DNA of 64,000 nt from Promethearchaeota archaeon (GCA_030603385.1 JAUVXW010000011.1:1-64000), one strand, 5' to 3'. Numbered from the stretch's first letter, positions 7,472-16,275 are shown. Numbers and translations: made by a program. Notes: generated from the sequence alone by a model not told the origin.

Positions 7472-8089
7472 ATGGCTCAGCAAATTATGGTTCCTGGAGC
7501 GTGTGGTGTAGCTATCAAATGTAAGGATGGTGTTGTTCTTGGAAATGACCGACGGGCAACTTGGGGATATACAGTTACAAACAAATCAACAAAAAAAGTG
7601 TTTAAAATAACTGAATATATTGGAATGGCCGCTTATGGATTAATTGGGGATTTTCAAATTCTTGTAAAAATCCTCCGAGCGCAAGCAAACCTGTACATAT
7701 TAGACGCAGGTGAACGAATTTCTACTAAAAGTATGGGAAAAATGGCATCTAACTATTTATATTCAAGGAAAATGATGCCATTGTATACCAATTTGGTTGT
7801 TGCGGGTATGGATATAGGTGGTCCTGAATTATATACACTAGACGCAATTGGCTCATTAATGCCAGATGATTATGCTGCTGTCGGGACAGGTATGCTGTTG
7901 TCTTTTGGAATTCTTGAGGCGGAGTATAAGCCCACCATAAACGTTACTGCTGGCGAAAAATTAGTAGAAAAAGCAATAAGGAATTCGATTTCACGGGATG
8001 TAATGTCTGGTAATGGTATTGATATTTTGACAATAACGAAGGATGGAGCAAAAGAGAAGTATTTAGAGGTTAAAGAATTAGGTGAATGA
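7472..8089 (+). CDS. Proteasome beta-type subunit lacking the catalytic Thr1
   Basis: The frame is open from GTG 7424, but similarity begins at MAQQIMVPG, so the start is ATG 7472, giving 205 residues with a short leader. The 20S beta fold is clear: CKDGVVLGNDRRATWG, then KKVFKI, then GLIGDFQILVK, then RDVMSGNGIDIL. Aligned to the family, Asp17 (in NDRR), Lys33 and the Asp166/Ser169 pair (RDVMS) are present. The processing site, normally G-TTTVGI, reads G-ACGVAI, so the nucleophile Thr1 is Ala, followed by Cys. As read, this subunit cannot work like a normal beta subunit. It may be a structural ring partner, as eukaryotic beta3, beta6 and beta7 are. Exposure of the Cys by unusual processing is a less likely alternative. 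It sits 114 bases before the RING protein on the same strand. Confidence 0.85.
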   Translation: MAQQIMVPGACGVAIKCKDGVVLGNDRRATWGYTVTNKSTKKVFKITEYIGMAAYGLIGDFQILVKILRAQANLYILDAGERISTKSMGKMASNYLYSRKMMPLYTNLVVAGMDIGGPELYTLDAIGSLMPDDYAAVGTGMLLSFGILEAEYKPTINVTAGEKLVEKAIRNSISRDVMSGNGIDILTITKDGAKEKYLEVKELGE

Positions 8090-8203
8090 CTTTCACAGCT
8101 CTTTTTCTTAAAATTTAATAACTTACCTAATAATCATTAATAATTTATTGTATGATTTCTTCCTTTTATTATGTATTAGAATCCATATCGCGGGTAAATA
8201 ATT

Positions 8204-10270
8204 ATGAATTTAACCAATAACACTTTCAATGATACTAAAGAAGTAAGTACCTTTACTAAGGAAGAAATTCTCGAGATTAAAGGTACGTTAACAAAACTTA
8301 AATCAAAAAATGCTGAGGATTCAGAAATTACTGAATTTATTGAATCGAAGTTAAATTTATCATCTCCTATTTTGAATTCATATTCTAAGTATTTAGAAGA
8401 AATAACCGCTTTCTTAAATGTGTATATAATCAGTTCTGAGGTAGAACTCAATTATAAATATTATTATCATTTAAAATCCGGGATTCTAACAGAATTAAAT
8501 CAAATAATAAACAATTTCCAAGATTTAAATTCAAATTGTTCTAACATAAAACGTTTAATTAAAAATGGTAACGTAATCTTAAACAATTTGCTATCAAATA
8601 TTCTTGACCTACTTCGCCAAAGTAATGATATTGCGTCTAAGATTATAACTTCATTAAAAGAAACTCAGAATCTTTATGATGATCAACTTTATTTATGGAT
8701 TGAAATAAACAAAATTAAAAATTTAAACTTTAAATTAAATGAAATTCCAGAAGCTTTGGAAAATTGGAATGAGATTAAAGAGTTATATATCTTTATTAAA
8801 AGCTTAAATGAAGTATTTATTAAAAAAAGAAAAAGGGATAAGCAAGAATTTCTATTAACATTTCATTTTGATGAGCTTTATCAATTTTTTTTATCAAAAG
8901 AAGAAAAAAAGGTCAATTTCTATTCTGATTTAACTTATCTTTTAAGTTTTAATAAGATCATTGAAGAATATCAAGGGGATGAGTTTATAAACATTCTTGA
9001 AAGGAAAGAAATTATACAAAATCTCAAACTTTTCATAAAACCCCTTCTTAAGGAGTTAATATTAGAAAAATTTCAAGATATTATTGTGGAAATTGAAGAT
9101 TTCAATTTAAAAGATAAACATGTAGATATCGAACTCAAAACTTTGAAGGATCAGAAAATTGGGGTCTTTGTTCCTAAATTAGTAGATTACTATATTCTAG
9201 GATTGGAAAAGAAATTCCAAGAAAAGATACACGATGATACTAAAACCGAAGAATTCGAGAAGATAGCAGACTTTTATTACACAAAAATAGATGATTTTTA
9301 TTCAAAAATTCAGGAAATCGAAGATTGGGTTTTAACCTTAGAAAATTTTCTTATTCCATACGATAGTATAACAGAATCATATAGGAAGATTTTTACAAAT
9401 GTATCTTCTGAAATATATCGTAGAAAAAATGAATATTTATCTTTCATCAAAACTGTCAAAGATGAAGATGTTAGAGTAAATATTAGAAAATTTATCAAGG
9501 AAAAAATATCAGAACTTAATGAACTAATCAGAACATATGAAGATGAAACATCATTAATAATTAAAGAAGAATTTCCTCAACTAAAACAAATTAGGGAGAT
9601 TCTAAGCCGATATACCGCAAAAATTCAGAAAATAAAAGACGAGGTATATAAAATACTTGATTCTAAAAAGACTCAAGACATTGATATTTACCAATTAATA
9701 AAATTTTGGGAAGAAAATTTTAATCGTAAAAGACAGCAATTAACTTTTCTTATATCTCTTTTGATAAACAAATTATTTAAAAGTTTTAAGGAATTGCTTG
9801 ATAAAGAAGGATTTTTATTTGCAACTATTACTGAAATTTCTGAACAGACTGAAAATTTTGAGAAACTACCACTAAATTTTGCGTTATCAGCATTCCTTGC
9901 AGAAAAATTGACTGAGGATGAGTTAAGAGAAAGAATAGCTGAAATAGGTTCAAAGATCAATCATTTAAATAGCTCTCTTGGACTTTATCAAATAGAATTA
10001 TCAAAATTAGAAAAGATTTTGACGAATCGAGTAAAATTAAGCAAAGGAATTTCAGATTCAGAAGTACAATGCACGGTTTGTCACAAATATATTAATTTTG
10101 CTAAGGGTCAAGTTATTACTTGTCCTTTCTGTGGTAGTACATATCATTATCTTTGTGTTGCATTTTGGCTTTCAAAATATAATTCGTGTCCAATGTGTCA
10201 AAATAACTTTCTTGAGCCTCATTCACACTTATTTGAAGGTCAAGAAGATCAAGAATTAGAAAAATATTAA
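8204..10270 (+). CDS. Long coiled-coil protein with C-terminal RING-like finger
   Basis: The protein has 688 residues. Residues 1-615 are almost entirely charged alpha-helix with many heptad-like stretches. Residues about 623-665 form a compact cysteine/histidine domain: CTVC, CPFC, GSTYHYLC, a hydrophobic linker VAFWLSKYNS, and CPMC. This is the cross-brace order of RING/RING-H2 fingers, and the Trp before the last pair is the position that usually contacts E2 enzymes. Asgard archaea are known to carry ubiquitin, E1, E2 and RING proteins, so an E3 ligase role is reasonable. Its place after a proteasome beta subunit supports a degradation link. No ubiquitin or E2 gene is in the window. The coiled coil may bind substrate or dimerise. 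A non-ligase zinc domain remains possible. Confidence 0.7.
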   Translation: MNLTNNTFNDTKEVSTFTKEEILEIKGTLTKLKSKNAEDSEITEFIESKLNLSSPILNSYSKYLEEITAFLNVYIISSEVELNYKYYYHLKSGILTELNQIINNFQDLNSNCSNIKRLIKNGNVILNNLLSNILDLLRQSNDIASKIITSLKETQNLYDDQLYLWIEINKIKNLNFKLNEIPEALENWNEIKELYIFIKSLNEVFIKKRKRDKQEFLLTFHFDELYQFFLSKEEKKVNFYSDLTYLLSFNKIIEEYQGDEFINILERKEIIQNLKLFIKPLLKELILEKFQDIIVEIEDFNLKDKHVDIELKTLKDQKIGVFVPKLVDYYILGLEKKFQEKIHDDTKTEEFEKIADFYYTKIDDFYSKIQEIEDWVLTLENFLIPYDSITESYRKIFTNVSSEIYRRKNEYLSFIKTVKDEDVRVNIRKFIKEKISELNELIRTYEDETSLIIKEEFPQLKQIREILSRYTAKIQKIKDEVYKILDSKKTQDIDIYQLIKFWEENFNRKRQQLTFLISLLINKLFKSFKELLDKEGFLFATITEISEQTENFEKLPLNFALSAFLAEKLTEDELRERIAEIGSKINHLNSSLGLYQIELSKLEKILTNRVKLSKGISDSEVQCTVCHKYINFAKGQVITCPFCGSTYHYLCVAFWLSKYNSCPMCQNNFLEPHSHLFEGQEDQELEKY

Positions 10271-10271
10271 G

Positions 10272-10547
10272 TTATTTTTCTTGGTATTCAATTTTTATAA
10301 AATTTGATACTTCATTTCCCCTGACAGAAAAACCAGAGTCAAGATAAAGTGTTAAAGCATGTAATGGTACATTATTACTTGTATGACAATGAATATATCT
10401 TAAAGGCCAATGGTTTATTTTGGATGTGTCAATATTCAATATGTCAATATCCTTGCCGTAGATTTTTTTTTGGCATACTGGACAAATAGTTAATAGTTTT
10501 CGTATAAGAAATTTACGAAATTCATTATTTGTTAGATTTTCTTCCAT
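10272..10547 (-). CDS. Small Cys/His hypothetical protein
   Basis: The 91-residue protein has CPVC at residues 22-25 and a His/Cys cluster (RYIHCHTSNNVPLHAL) near residues 50-65, followed by LTLYLDSGFSVRG. The CxxC plus His/Cys spacing suggests a single bound zinc. The last third has a YxD...VRG pattern that I have the impression of meeting in other Asgard small proteins, but I cannot name the family. It is convergent with the RING gene and separated from its stop by one base, so the two transcripts overlap. Function is unknown. Confidence 0.55.
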   Translation of the reverse strand: MEENLTNNEFRKFLIRKLLTICPVCQKKIYGKDIDILNIDTSKINHWPLRYIHCHTSNNVPLHALTLYLDSGFSVRGNEVSNFIKIEYQEK

Positions 10548-10640
10548 GGAGATCAGAAAAATAAGTCTTATTTAAATTACGATCCTAATTTCTGAGAATT
10601 AATCATTAAAAAGCTCTAAAATATATGAATAATATTTGGA

Positions 10641-11300
10641 TCATACACTAGGTGGAAACAGAATTATATTAAAAGACAAATACAATCCGAAGATTATCAT
10701 AAAGCCTGCGCAACTAATTAGAACATATTTATAGATTTTAGGATTTAACGCTTTCCCTCCAAGATACACAAATGTAGATATTGGTAAGTACCACACAATA
10801 TCTCCTAACTCATGTCCTATAAAAAAAAGTAAGAGTGCAATTGGAGTCGCGAATGTAATGTTAAAATTAACCAAAAATCCTAATCCAACTACAGCCCACC
10901 AAAATGTCCAATATGGGTTGCTTAGGCTAACAATAATGCCACCTATAAAACTATTTCCTTTATACCCTTTTAGGTTATTATCTTTAAGATTGAAATCCAC
11001 ACTAGGATCTGACTTGATAGTATTTCTAATAACTAAAAATCCAAAAATGAGCAGAAATATTCCTCCTATAATTCCGATTAATGTTAAGAATATTATGTTC
11101 TGAAATAATAATGATGCACCAGCAAGGAGAACAAGGATCAAAATTAATTCAATTAGAGCATGCCCTAGTATTATGAAAATTCCTGCAAGGTAACCCCTTT
11201 TTTGTTGTAAAGATTTATATATTGTAAAGGTCAACAACGGTCCGGGTGTTAATGCACCTGTTAAGGCAACTAAAAAAGAGTAAAGAAGGATATTCAACAT
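10641..11300 (-). CDS. LysE/RhtB-family exporter
   Basis: The 219-residue integral membrane protein has about six hydrophobic segments. The N-terminus carries the family hallmark GALTPGPLL in the first membrane helix. A conserved SLSNPYWTFWWAVVG segment around residue 128 is also typical of LysE translocators. The family exports amino acids or related metabolites, driven by the proton gradient. Substrate cannot be told from sequence. Length is normal for the family. It lies 30 bases downstream of the tail-anchored protein gene on the same strand, so the two are probably cotranscribed. Confidence 0.8.
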   Translation of the reverse strand: MLNILLYSFLVALTGALTPGPLLTFTIYKSLQQKRGYLAGIFIILGHALIELILILVLLAGASLLFQNIIFLTLIGIIGGIFLLIFGFLVIRNTIKSDPSVDFNLKDNNLKGYKGNSFIGGIIVSLSNPYWTFWWAVVGLGFLVNFNITFATPIALLLFFIGHELGDIVWYLPISTFVYLGGKALNPKIYKYVLISCAGFMIIFGLYLSFNIILFPPSV

Positions 11301-11330
11301 AATTTTCTTATAATGAATGGAATTTCAAAA

Positions 11331-11801
11331 TCATCCGATCAATCTAGTTACTACAGCTAATACAACTACAACTATAATAAGAATCGGAATAGTTAACAGC
11401 AAAAACCAAAAATAAGCTTTAAAAAATCCCTTTCTAAATGCTTTAACACCATCATTCCAATCTTGCTTTGTTTTTTCCTGCCAATTATTAAAATCTTGAC
11501 TAACCTTATTCTTATAAGCGTCCCATTGTTCTTTTGATTCTATTTTCTTTTTTTCCATATCAGCGTTCCATTCTTTAACTTTATTATCCCAATCTTGTTT
11601 GGCATCTTTAAAAAATTTGGTGGCCTTTTCTTTATTTTCTTCCCACAATTCTTTGTTTTTCTTCGATTGTTCCTCTAATGATTTTTGAAATTTCTCAAAT
11701 CCTCCTTTAAACCCGTCAATTAGGTTATTCCATCCTTTTCTAAAAGGTTTCTCATCTGTTTCTTTTTGTTCAGGTTCTCTAAAATTATTTTCATCACTCA
11801 T
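11331..11801 (-). CDS. Tail-anchored amphipathic helical protein
   Basis: The 156-residue protein is acidic at the N-terminus. Residues 20-125 form a long amphipathic helix with tryptophans recurring about every 11-22 residues (KQDWDNKVKEW, NNWQEKTKQDW), like apolipoprotein or perilipin repeats that lie on lipid surfaces. Residues about 130-153 are a strongly hydrophobic C-terminal segment (FWFLLLTIPILIIVVVVLAV) followed only by TRLIG, the layout of a tail-anchored protein. A role in membrane association or shaping is inferred; no family is recognised. AAAGAAG just before the ATG may be its ribosome binding site. It probably forms a transcription unit with the LysE-type gene and is divergent from the aminotransferase. 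Confidence 0.65.
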   Translation of the reverse strand: MSDENNFREPEQKETDEKPFRKGWNNLIDGFKGGFEKFQKSLEEQSKKNKELWEENKEKATKFFKDAKQDWDNKVKEWNADMEKKKIESKEQWDAYKNKVSQDFNNWQEKTKQDWNDGVKAFRKGFFKAYFWFLLLTIPILIIVVVVLAVVTRLIG

Positions 11802-11858
11802 ATTTCTTCTTTAATATTTTTTCATATTTAAATTCTGTAAATTAATTTCATATATATT

Positions 11859-11880
11859 CCTTATTTATTTATAGATAAGG
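11859..11880. promoter_or_regulatory. Inverted repeat between divergent genes
   Basis: CCTTAT at 11859-11864 and ATAAGG at 11875-11880 form a 6-bp inverted repeat with a 10-base spacer, between the divergently read tail-anchored protein and aminotransferase genes. The spacing suits one turn of a dimeric regulator. TATA-like A/T runs flank it. It could be an operator, but repeats this short also occur by chance. Confidence 0.25.
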
Positions 11881-11915
11881 TTTTAAATAAAATTTAAAGA
11901 AGGAATAAAAGTATC

Positions 11916-13295
11916 ATGAAATTTAATTATATTCAAAAAACCCCATTATATGATTCCTTTTCAGAAATAGGAAAAAGAATATTTTTACCAGAAGGAATTT
12001 TTCATTGGTCAGGAAGAGCAAAAAAGGAAGCAGAATTAATAGGAACAATAGGAACTGCTTATGGATTTGAAAAAGATTTTATTGAAGGAGGTAGTTCTGA
12101 TTGGTTACCATGTTATCTTAATGAGATCGCAGAATATACCAGCTTAAATGTTAAGCAAATTGTCCCTTATGCTTCTATAGGAGGATTAATTGAAATAAGA
12201 GAAATTTGGAAAGACTGGATTATAAGAAAGGCAAACTACGATAAAGAAAAGGAAAATGATTCATTATTAAGATTGGAAAAGTATATTACAACACCAGTAA
12301 TTACAGCAGGTGTCACTAATGGAATTTATCATAGTTGTTCCTTATTTTTAAATTCTGGAGAAATTATTATTGCTCCTAATAAGAGATGGGGCAATTATGA
12401 TAACATAATTGAGAAATTTATTGGTGCTAAGATTAAGTCTTTTGAATTTTTTAAAGATCAGAATATTAATCTTGAAAGTTTGGAGTCCGCTATTAATGAA
12501 GTTGCGAAAATTCAAGAAAAAATTATTATGATTTTGAATTTTCCAAATAATCCGACGGGATATGTCCCCCTTAAAAAAGAAGTCAATGAAATCGTATCAC
12601 TTTTACGAGAACAGCAAAAGACCCAAGAAAAACCAATACTTGTGATAGTAGATGATGCCTATGAACCCTATGTTTATTCGGATGAAGTATCGAATAGATC
12701 TATTTTCTATGACTTACATCAATTAGATGAGAATGTTATTCCTATAAAGCTTGATGGAATTACCAAAGAACTCTTAATGTATGGAGGAAGGATTGGCTTT
12801 ATGACTTTTGGATTAAAATCAAGTTGGGTAAAAAAAGATGAGGAACTAGAAAGCCTTAAAAGCGAAATTCATAATAAATTAGAAGGTTTTAATCGGGCAA
12901 CAATATCCAATTGTAACCACTTCTATCAAAGTATTACTCAAAAATTATTTAAAGAAAAAGGTATTGAGCAATTTCTCTCATCAAGGAAGAAAGTGAAGGA
13001 TTTACTTAAAAAACGGTATGAGAAAATTAATTCCGAACTAATTAAAATCAACAATCCTGACATTTCGATTGATCCAAATTCGGGAGGATTTTTCCTATTT
13101 TTAAATTTGAATCCTAATAAAATAAGGGCAAATGAATTTGGAGATCATTTATTACGAAAATTTAAAGTAGGGATAATTCCTATCGAAAAACCAGAAGAAA
13201 AAATAAATGGGATTCGAATTGCATATTGTTCAATCGATCTTAATGATATACCTGAATTGGTAAGAAGAATTAATCTTGCTCTAGATGATTTTTAG
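11916..13295 (+). CDS. Fold-type I PLP-dependent aminotransferase
   Basis: The protein has 459 residues. Motifs of class I/II aminotransferases are in order: the substrate and cofactor region around residues 120-160 (TAGVTNGIYHS), NFPNNPTGY near 209 with the conserved Asn, DDAYEPYVY near 246 with the Asp that binds the pyridine nitrogen, and GITKELLMYGGRIGF near 285, where the Lys would bind PLP and the Arg the phosphate. The C-terminal domain is complete (NSGGFFLFL and GIRIAYC). The protein is somewhat longer than usual, around 400 residues, because of an N-terminal extension. It probably transfers amino groups between an aromatic or aspartate-like amino acid and a keto acid. No pathway neighbours help to narrow this. 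GAAGGA lies upstream of the ATG. Confidence 0.8.
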   Translation: MKFNYIQKTPLYDSFSEIGKRIFLPEGIFHWSGRAKKEAELIGTIGTAYGFEKDFIEGGSSDWLPCYLNEIAEYTSLNVKQIVPYASIGGLIEIREIWKDWIIRKANYDKEKENDSLLRLEKYITTPVITAGVTNGIYHSCSLFLNSGEIIIAPNKRWGNYDNIIEKFIGAKIKSFEFFKDQNINLESLESAINEVAKIQEKIIMILNFPNNPTGYVPLKKEVNEIVSLLREQQKTQEKPILVIVDDAYEPYVYSDEVSNRSIFYDLHQLDENVIPIKLDGITKELLMYGGRIGFMTFGLKSSWVKKDEELESLKSEIHNKLEGFNRATISNCNHFYQSITQKLFKEKGIEQFLSSRKKVKDLLKKRYEKINSELIKINNPDISIDPNSGGFFLFLNLNPNKIRANEFGDHLLRKFKVGIIPIEKPEEKINGIRIAYCSIDLNDIPELVRRINLALDDF

Positions 13296-13337
13296 TTTAC
13301 GAGGAGTATTTTTTCACACAAATTTTTATAAGCCTAG

Positions 13338-13347
13338 TTTTATAATA
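13338..13347 (+). promoter_or_regulatory. TATA-like element of the gelsolin gene
   Basis: TTTTATAATA lies 45 bases upstream of the gelsolin ATG at 13393, giving a predicted leader of about 25 A/T-rich bases. Inferred from spacing. Confidence 0.35.
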
Positions 13348-13392
13348 CATTTAAAGTAAAAATTTAAAAAAAATTAAAAGTGAAAATTTTAT

Positions 13393-14400
13393 ATGAAACT
13401 TTACCTAGTCGATCAAGGTGAATTAAAAGAAATTTCCAAGTTAATCTTTTCGAGCGGGGACGTTTACTTACTTGATGCAGAAAAAACCATCTTCGTTTGG
13501 ATTGGGAATAAGTGCTCGGTGGATGAAAAAACTGCTGGAGCTGCTCAAGCAAGAACATTAGACCAACAACGTGGTGGAGCTGCAAAAATAATTACGGTAG
13601 ATCAAGGTTTTGAGTCAAAAGATTTCCTTGGATTAATTGCTCCTATGGGAGCTATGAAAATTGTAGAAAAAAATTATGCCAAAACATTGCTTAAAGACGT
13701 AACTACAGGTGATTTTGCGCAATTCCACGAGTGGAAGAACATCCTTTATCGAGTTTCATCTGAAGAATTCGAAGATATAAATACTATGAAAATGATTCAA
13801 GTACCCTTTTCTAAAAGTTCACTTGAATCAGAAGATTGCTTTGTTGCGGATTTAGGAAATAAAGTGTATATCTGGCAAGGAAAAGCATGTACTACTACTG
13901 AAAAAGTCAGAGCAGGTCAATGGGCGCGTTCTATAGACGCTGATAGGGCGGGATTACAGCAAGAAACAATCTTTGAAGAAGGTGATGACGTAGACTTTCT
14001 TGCTGCTATTGATAAAGGAGAAGACTATAAAGAATCTGATGCCATACAATTAAAAGCTGAATCTGTGTTAGAAGGAGAAGATGAAGATGATAAAATTGCC
14101 GCAGCAATCCAACCGGAATTTAAATCAGAAGTCAGAGAAGTAACTCCAGAAGAAGTGAAAGCGGATATCTCAGAAGTAAGGGCCTCTGCTGCTGCTCCAG
14201 GAATTCCTGGAAGGACAGACACTTCAATTTTAACTATCGAGAAAAAAGACGGGCGTAGAAGATGTCCTGAGTGTGAAACAGAGGACCCCCATATGATTCA
14301 TGAGAGTGTTGATAAGTCAAATGTAATTCTCGACTACCCACGAGTTTATGGAAAGAAGTACTTATGTGGAAATTGCGGAGTGCAATGGAGAGAGAAGTAG
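13393..14400 (+). CDS. Two-domain gelsolin-like actin regulator with C-terminal zinc ribbon
   Basis: The protein has 335 residues. Two gelsolin repeats are visible: residues 1-85 (SGDVYLLDAEKTIFVWIGNK, then a long actin-contact helix containing DEKTAGAAQARTLD) and residues about 130-210 (EDCFVADLGNKVYIWQGK, then TTTEKVRAGQWARSIDADR). Both end in a DFLGLI/DFLAAI motif. Gelsolin repeats bind, sever or cap actin filaments, usually under calcium control. Asgard two-domain gelsolins have been shown to act on actin. A flexible acidic linker (about 215-275) leads to a C-terminal ribbon, CPECETED near 291-298 and CGNCGVQW near 326-333, which resembles transcription-factor-type zinc ribbons. That ribbon is not part of classical gelsolins. 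No actin gene is in the window. Confidence 0.85.
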   Translation: MKLYLVDQGELKEISKLIFSSGDVYLLDAEKTIFVWIGNKCSVDEKTAGAAQARTLDQQRGGAAKIITVDQGFESKDFLGLIAPMGAMKIVEKNYAKTLLKDVTTGDFAQFHEWKNILYRVSSEEFEDINTMKMIQVPFSKSSLESEDCFVADLGNKVYIWQGKACTTTEKVRAGQWARSIDADRAGLQQETIFEEGDDVDFLAAIDKGEDYKESDAIQLKAESVLEGEDEDDKIAAAIQPEFKSEVREVTPEEVKADISEVRASAAAPGIPGRTDTSILTIEKKDGRRRCPECETEDPHMIHESVDKSNVILDYPRVYGKKYLCGNCGVQWREK

Positions 14401-14568
14401 CCCCCAAATTTAAATTATGTTTATTTTATTAATCCTTTTTTTTTAAAACGAGCTGAGTTAATTGATCTTATAAAAATCATAGTATATAATAATCGGGATA
14501 AACAAATTGGGTAATTGCTATTATTCCAATAATCGAGGTTTCGCATTAAAAATAATTTATGGGAAAAA

Positions 14569-14585
14569 ATACCTTTGCGGTATTA
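14569..14585. terminator. Possible shared terminator hairpin
   Basis: AATACC at 14569-14574 and GGTATT at 14580-14585 form a 6-bp hairpin with a TTTGC loop, followed on the plus strand by the T-rich TATCTTCTTTT. It lies between the convergent gelsolin and coiled-coil genes. Archaeal terminators rely mainly on T-runs, so the role is tentative. The rest of 14401-14634 shows no gene. Confidence 0.25.
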
Positions 14586-14634
14586 TCTTCTTTTATTAAT
14601 TTAATATAAAGGATAAGAATTAAATACCTTTTAT

Positions 14635-15735
14635 TTATGATTTTTGCATATCTCTACGCATTAACTTAATTTTTTTCTTTAGATCTATTATTTCATTATC
14701 TCTACTTTCAAGTTCAGACTCGAGTTTGAGTTTCTCGTCTTTAATATCCTGAATATCACCTAAAATCTTTTCTTCAATTTTATTATATTCATTGAGTTCA
14801 GAATCTATTTTATCATATTTTTCTTTTAAAGCTATTACTTCATCGTTTTTTCCATCCAAAACATTCCTCAAACTTCCTAATTCTATTTCGAATCTTCCAG
14901 TAAGATTCCCTGACGTTCTATGGGCTTCTTCCAATTTCTCTTCAAGTCGATTTATTAATTCCGAATTTGTGATATTCTTTTGCTTTAATTCTTCCATTTC
15001 TACAACTATTTCTTTATTTCGCGCTGTTTTTTTCTCAAGATCTTTTTTCACTAAATTAAACGTCTCAAGTTGTTGTTGGATTTCTTGCATTTGTTGATTA
15101 GCTGTCTTTAACGAATTTTCAAGGGTAAAAATAGTTTTCTCTTTTTCAGTTATAATTTCATCCTTTTTCTCTAGAAGTACTTCGACTTTTTGAAACTTCG
15201 ACTTTTGAATTGTATCACTTTCAAGATATTTAAGCTGTTCTTCTAACTCTTTAATTTGAACATCTTTGTTACTAATCAAATCAGTCTGACCTGATTGGAA
15301 TTCCTCAATTTGAGATGTTAATTCTTTTATTTTTTGAACCTGATCATCTATAATTTTCTGTAATTTGTTAGATTCTTCATCATGAAGAGTATTAAATTGT
15401 TCTATTTCATCATTTTTACTCTCAATTGTTTCATACAGTTTTTGTATTGTTTGATCTTGATCTGATTTGTCTTCTGATTGTTTTGATAAGTTTTGAATAT
15501 TGGATTCAAGATTATGTATCATTTCAATTTTTTCATTAATAAGATTATTCTTGTCACTAATTTCCCCGATTAATCTCTTGTTTTCTTCTTTAAAGAAATT
15601 AAGCTGCTCTACAATATCTTCTTCTGTTTTCGGAACTTCCTCTTCTTCCTCTTTCTCTTCAACCCATCCGAGTTGGCCCAAAGCTTCAGTGATCGATCTA
15701 TCTTCTTCTTCGTGTTCTTCTTGTTCATCTGACAT
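14635..15735 (-). CDS. Long acidic coiled-coil protein
   Basis: The frame is open from 15795, but the sensible start is the ATG at 15735 (MSDEQEEHEEEDRS), because the preceding 20 codons are A+T-rich promoter-like sequence. The protein has 366 residues. A very acidic N-terminus (about 1-40) is followed by about 320 residues of unbroken heptad-type coiled coil rich in Glu, Lys and Gln. There is no membrane segment, no nucleotide-binding motif and no cysteine finger, so it is not an SMC or Rad50 protein. A scaffolding or cytoskeletal role is only a guess. It is the last gene of a minus-strand group with the GtrA-like and EMC3-like membrane proteins, 66 bases after the former. Confidence 0.6.
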   Translation of the reverse strand: MSDEQEEHEEEDRSITEALGQLGWVEEKEEEEEVPKTEEDIVEQLNFFKEENKRLIGEISDKNNLINEKIEMIHNLESNIQNLSKQSEDKSDQDQTIQKLYETIESKNDEIEQFNTLHDEESNKLQKIIDDQVQKIKELTSQIEEFQSGQTDLISNKDVQIKELEEQLKYLESDTIQKSKFQKVEVLLEKKDEIITEKEKTIFTLENSLKTANQQMQEIQQQLETFNLVKKDLEKKTARNKEIVVEMEELKQKNITNSELINRLEEKLEEAHRTSGNLTGRFEIELGSLRNVLDGKNDEVIALKEKYDKIDSELNEYNKIEEKILGDIQDIKDEKLKLESELESRDNEIIDLKKKIKLMRRDMQKS

Positions 15736-15801
15736 ATGAATTAAAACACCTTTCGATCTATTAAATTTTTTTATTCCATATAATAAAAAAATCAAAATGT
15801 T

Positions 15802-16275
15802 TTAAACATTAAAGACAAATTTACGATCTAAAAAGAATTTCGTTAAATACCCAATGGATAAAGCAATTACAAAGCTTACTTCTAAGGGCGCATTAAGAAA
15901 ATTAGTCAATAAAAATTGAATTCCAATGTTTTCAATAGTTGTAAGAATAGCAAACCCGAAATATTTCATGAATTCTATTGAGGTTTCTCTCAGTTCTGTT
16001 CCACCTCCTTTAAAAACTATAAATTTGTCTAAGAAAAATTTAATAATATAAGTCACACCGACAGCTACAATAGACCCAATTAATTCAGGCATATTAAATG
16101 GGTCAATCGAACAATAAAATGTTTGAAAAAAATCATTTCCTCCAAAGATATCACATATGGAAGGTGCAATTATTAATTGATTTAATTTCTGGATTAGATA
16201 ATTTAACCCGATCATTAATGCAGCAAAAATGAAATACAGTGTCATTTGCCTTTTAATATCATTTTCTTCTGTCAA
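15802..16275 (-). CDS. GtrA-like four-helix membrane protein
   Basis: The protein has 157 residues and starts at TTG. Four hydrophobic segments lie near residues 12-30, 63-85, 102-125 and 130-150. The layout and the repeated Y(I/L)xKFFLD(K/R)(F/K)xxF motif (IIKFFLDKFIVF and LTKFFLDRKFVF) are typical of the GtrA family. These small proteins often help move polyprenyl-linked sugars across the membrane for glycan or cell-surface modification. The two halves share the FFLD motif, suggesting an internal duplication. A clear TATA box lies upstream at 16341-16352. The substrate is unknown, and no glycosyltransferase is adjacent. Confidence 0.75.
   Translation of the reverse strand: MTEENDIKRQMTLYFIFAALMIGLNYLIQKLNQLIIAPSICDIFGGNDFFQTFYCSIDPFNMPELIGSIVAVGVTYIIKFFLDKFIVFKGGGTELRETSIEFMKYFGFAILTTIENIGIQFLLTNFLNAPLEVSFVIALSIGYLTKFFLDRKFVFNV

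Noticed and set aside
14790..15740. Plus-strand Ser/Phe-rich frames opposite the coiled-coil gene
   Set aside because: Antisense of Glu/Lys-rich heptads always yields Ser/Phe/Leu-rich frames; no independent coding evidence.
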